Assembly: GCA_050251775.1 (NCBI GenBank) | Contig: JBFWMD010000045.1 | Span: 1-30,688, forward strand | Length of the DNA stretch: 30,688 bases | Direction: 5' to 3' | From: Paucidesulfovibrio sp050251775 | Lineage (GTDB): Bacteria; Desulfobacterota; Desulfovibrionia; Desulfovibrionales; Desulfovibrionaceae | Shown here: piece after piece, positions 29,742 to 30,688 of the stretch | Position numbering within the stretch: position 1 is the stretch's first letter | Layout of the letters: each line of letters starts with the position of its first letter | Translations under genes and position numbers: made by a program | Notes under the pieces: generated by a model | What the model was told of the DNA's origin: nothing | What the model saw: the letters and a program-made list of their open reading frames with translations, nothing else | Database searches by the model: none

Positions 29742-29922
29742 CAACAAATGAATGCGCAGCATCAGTCTCCAGGGCGACAAGCCGGGGAACCGCCGGGAAA
29801 ACCGGCCAGCTGCGCAACTCTTTTTGTCTTTTAATCCCCCTCTTCCCTCCCTGACTCAAGCAGGACTTGTTGGAGTTGATCAGTTCCAGCTTTCTCCCTG
29901 ACCGTCCAGGCCGCTTTCAGCT

Positions 29923-30688
29923 TCAACTGGCAAGTTCCACTTCGAGCCCCGCCGCCAGCTCACTCTCTGCAAACTGAGCTGGGTTTTGCTTGATCAGATC
30001 TTCCACAACGGCACGGATCACCGGCACGGAAACCGCGTTGCCCATTTGCTTGTACATGGCGGCATCGTCCTCCAGCAGCTCGTATGAATCCGGAAAGCCC
30101 TGCAAACGCGCGCACTCTCGCGGAGTAATTCGTCTCGCAACTCCATTCTGTACCACCCCCAGGCGGTTCGCGTCTGACGCCGTGAGCGTGATGGAGATGC
30201 TCTCCGGGTCCAAAAATTTAAAGACTTCAAAAGACATGTTCCCGGCTACGGGATTATAGCGGCCTTCATTGCAACTGATGTATCCCTTGCCCTTCAATGT
30301 GTTGAGTACCCGCTCCAAATCGTCTCGCTTGTAGAACGTTTTGATTTGGTCAACGGTCAGAGCTTTGCCGTCCTGGTGCGAGCCAAAAAGCTTTTTTCGC
30401 CTGTTGGCGATCAGCAGGTTCATGAATTCAACTTCCTCTGCCGAGCATTGCCCCTTCAATCCCAATTCCCAGGAATGGATAGCATTACCCCCGCGGTAGT
30501 CGATGAGTCGATACCCGTGCAATGAGGAAAGATCTTTTCCGACAATGCGTTGTAATCTGTTAACAAAATCCGGCGAGCAGAGATATTTCTCCTCCACCCT
30601 GGATTGCAGAATGTCTCTGACCAGTGTTCTCGGCCCCGAATTCAGCAGACTGGCCTGACCGGCGCGCCGGTAGGAGTGCGAATCCGCC
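29923..30688 (-). CDS. C5 cytosine-specific DNA methyltransferase, C-terminal part (5' end outside the window)
   Basis: The frame is open from the window edge to the stop at 29923 (255 residues visible); an internal GTG at 30597 is not taken as the start. The visible part holds the family's final motifs: motif IX ITPRECARLQGFPDSYELL and motif X YKQMGNAVSVPVIRAVVEDL. Before them lies a variable target-recognition region with LTVDQIKTFYKRDDLERVL and YRLIDYRGGNAIHSWELG. Motifs I, IV (PC), VI and VIII must lie beyond the window. It methylates cytosine C5 in a target site; a matching restriction enzyme is not seen downstream. Base use is less GC-rich than elsewhere. Confidence 0.9.
   Translation of the reverse strand, partial: ADSHSYRRAGQASLLNSGPRTLVRDILQSRVEEKYLCSPDFVNRLQRIVGKDLSSLHGYRLIDYRGGNAIHSWELGLKGQCSAEEVEFMNLLIANRRKKLFGSHQDGKALTVDQIKTFYKRDDLERVLNTLKGKGYISCNEGRYNPVAGNMSFEVFKFLDPESISITLTASDANRLGVVQNGVARRITPRECARLQGFPDSYELLEDDAAMYKQMGNAVSVPVIRAVVEDLIKQNPAQFAESELAAGLEVELAS

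Larger units (their letters stand above)
28840..29922. other. Intergenic region of low coding content, partly AT-rich
   Basis: 1083 bp between the small protein and the methyltransferase. Open frames here are short, lack ribosome sites and show no family features. GC drops around 29130-29300 and 29560-29660, with T-rich runs. It holds two diverged copies of a hairpin element (29409-29470 and 29684-29741). No tRNA or terminator was seen. Confidence 0.6.

Noticed and set aside
29557..29859. Minus-strand open frame of 100 codons over hairpin copy A
   Set aside because: The frame is broken in hairpin copy B (stop inside the matching stretch and a shift), so the repeat is not kept as protein.

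Overview
The window is high-GC and densely coded, and it reads like a chromosome of a Desulfovibrio-type sulfate reducer (Desulfovibrionales). This rests on family knowledge, not on a marker gene. The pointers are an archaeal-type ADH synthase for aromatic biosynthesis, a FecR/RTX surface protein, TrxC-type thioredoxin, many small lipoproteins and strong AGGAGG ribosome sites. No rRNA, tRNA, IS element or CRISPR array was seen.

Layout. 2-808: C-terminal part of a SpoIIE-type phosphatase. 818-1465: secreted protein of unknown function. 1519-4721: a minus-strand phage packaging/lysis-like cassette (membrane/holin-like protein, membrane coiled-coil protein, small and large terminase, unknown protein) with no portal, capsid or tail gene beside it. 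Its two transcription units carry a related ~73-bp leader. 4977-6974: three neighbouring genes with four copies of one small exported domain. 7029-11360: a 1443-residue FecR + RTX adhesin-like protein. 11628-11840: a small His-rich exported peptide behind a 24-bp perfect palindrome. 11900-12955: an orphan TRAP binding protein. 12986-16780: two inverted paralogues with twin CX3C motifs bracket a membrane-anchored protein and a HEAT-Sel1 repeat protein.

16825-18563: trxC, a DUF6941 protein and ADH synthase, all on the minus strand. 18649-20262: a LexA/S24-type repressor divergent from a DUF5675 protein and a small HTH protein, with candidate operators in between. This looks like the control/lysis end of a phage-like element and may belong with the terminase cassette 15 kb away (inference). 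20372-21457: cheB. 21542-24688: an exported beta-sandwich protein, a lipoprotein, a periplasmic binding protein translationally coupled to a sirtuin, and a hotdog thioesterase. 25063-28191: a DcrB/PsbP-like lipoprotein, an unknown protein, and a Cys-rich U32-like protein coupled to an alpha/beta hydrolase. 28615-28839: a small unknown protein. 28840-29922: about 1.1 kb without a convincing gene, containing two diverged copies of a hairpin element with a compensatory base-pair change. 29923-30688: C-terminal part of a C5 cytosine methyltransferase that runs off the window.

The most interesting material is the split phage-like module with its duplicated leader, the covarying hairpin repeat beside the methyltransferase, the twin-CX3C paralogue pair around the HEAT-Sel1 protein, and the tandem family of exported four-copy domains.
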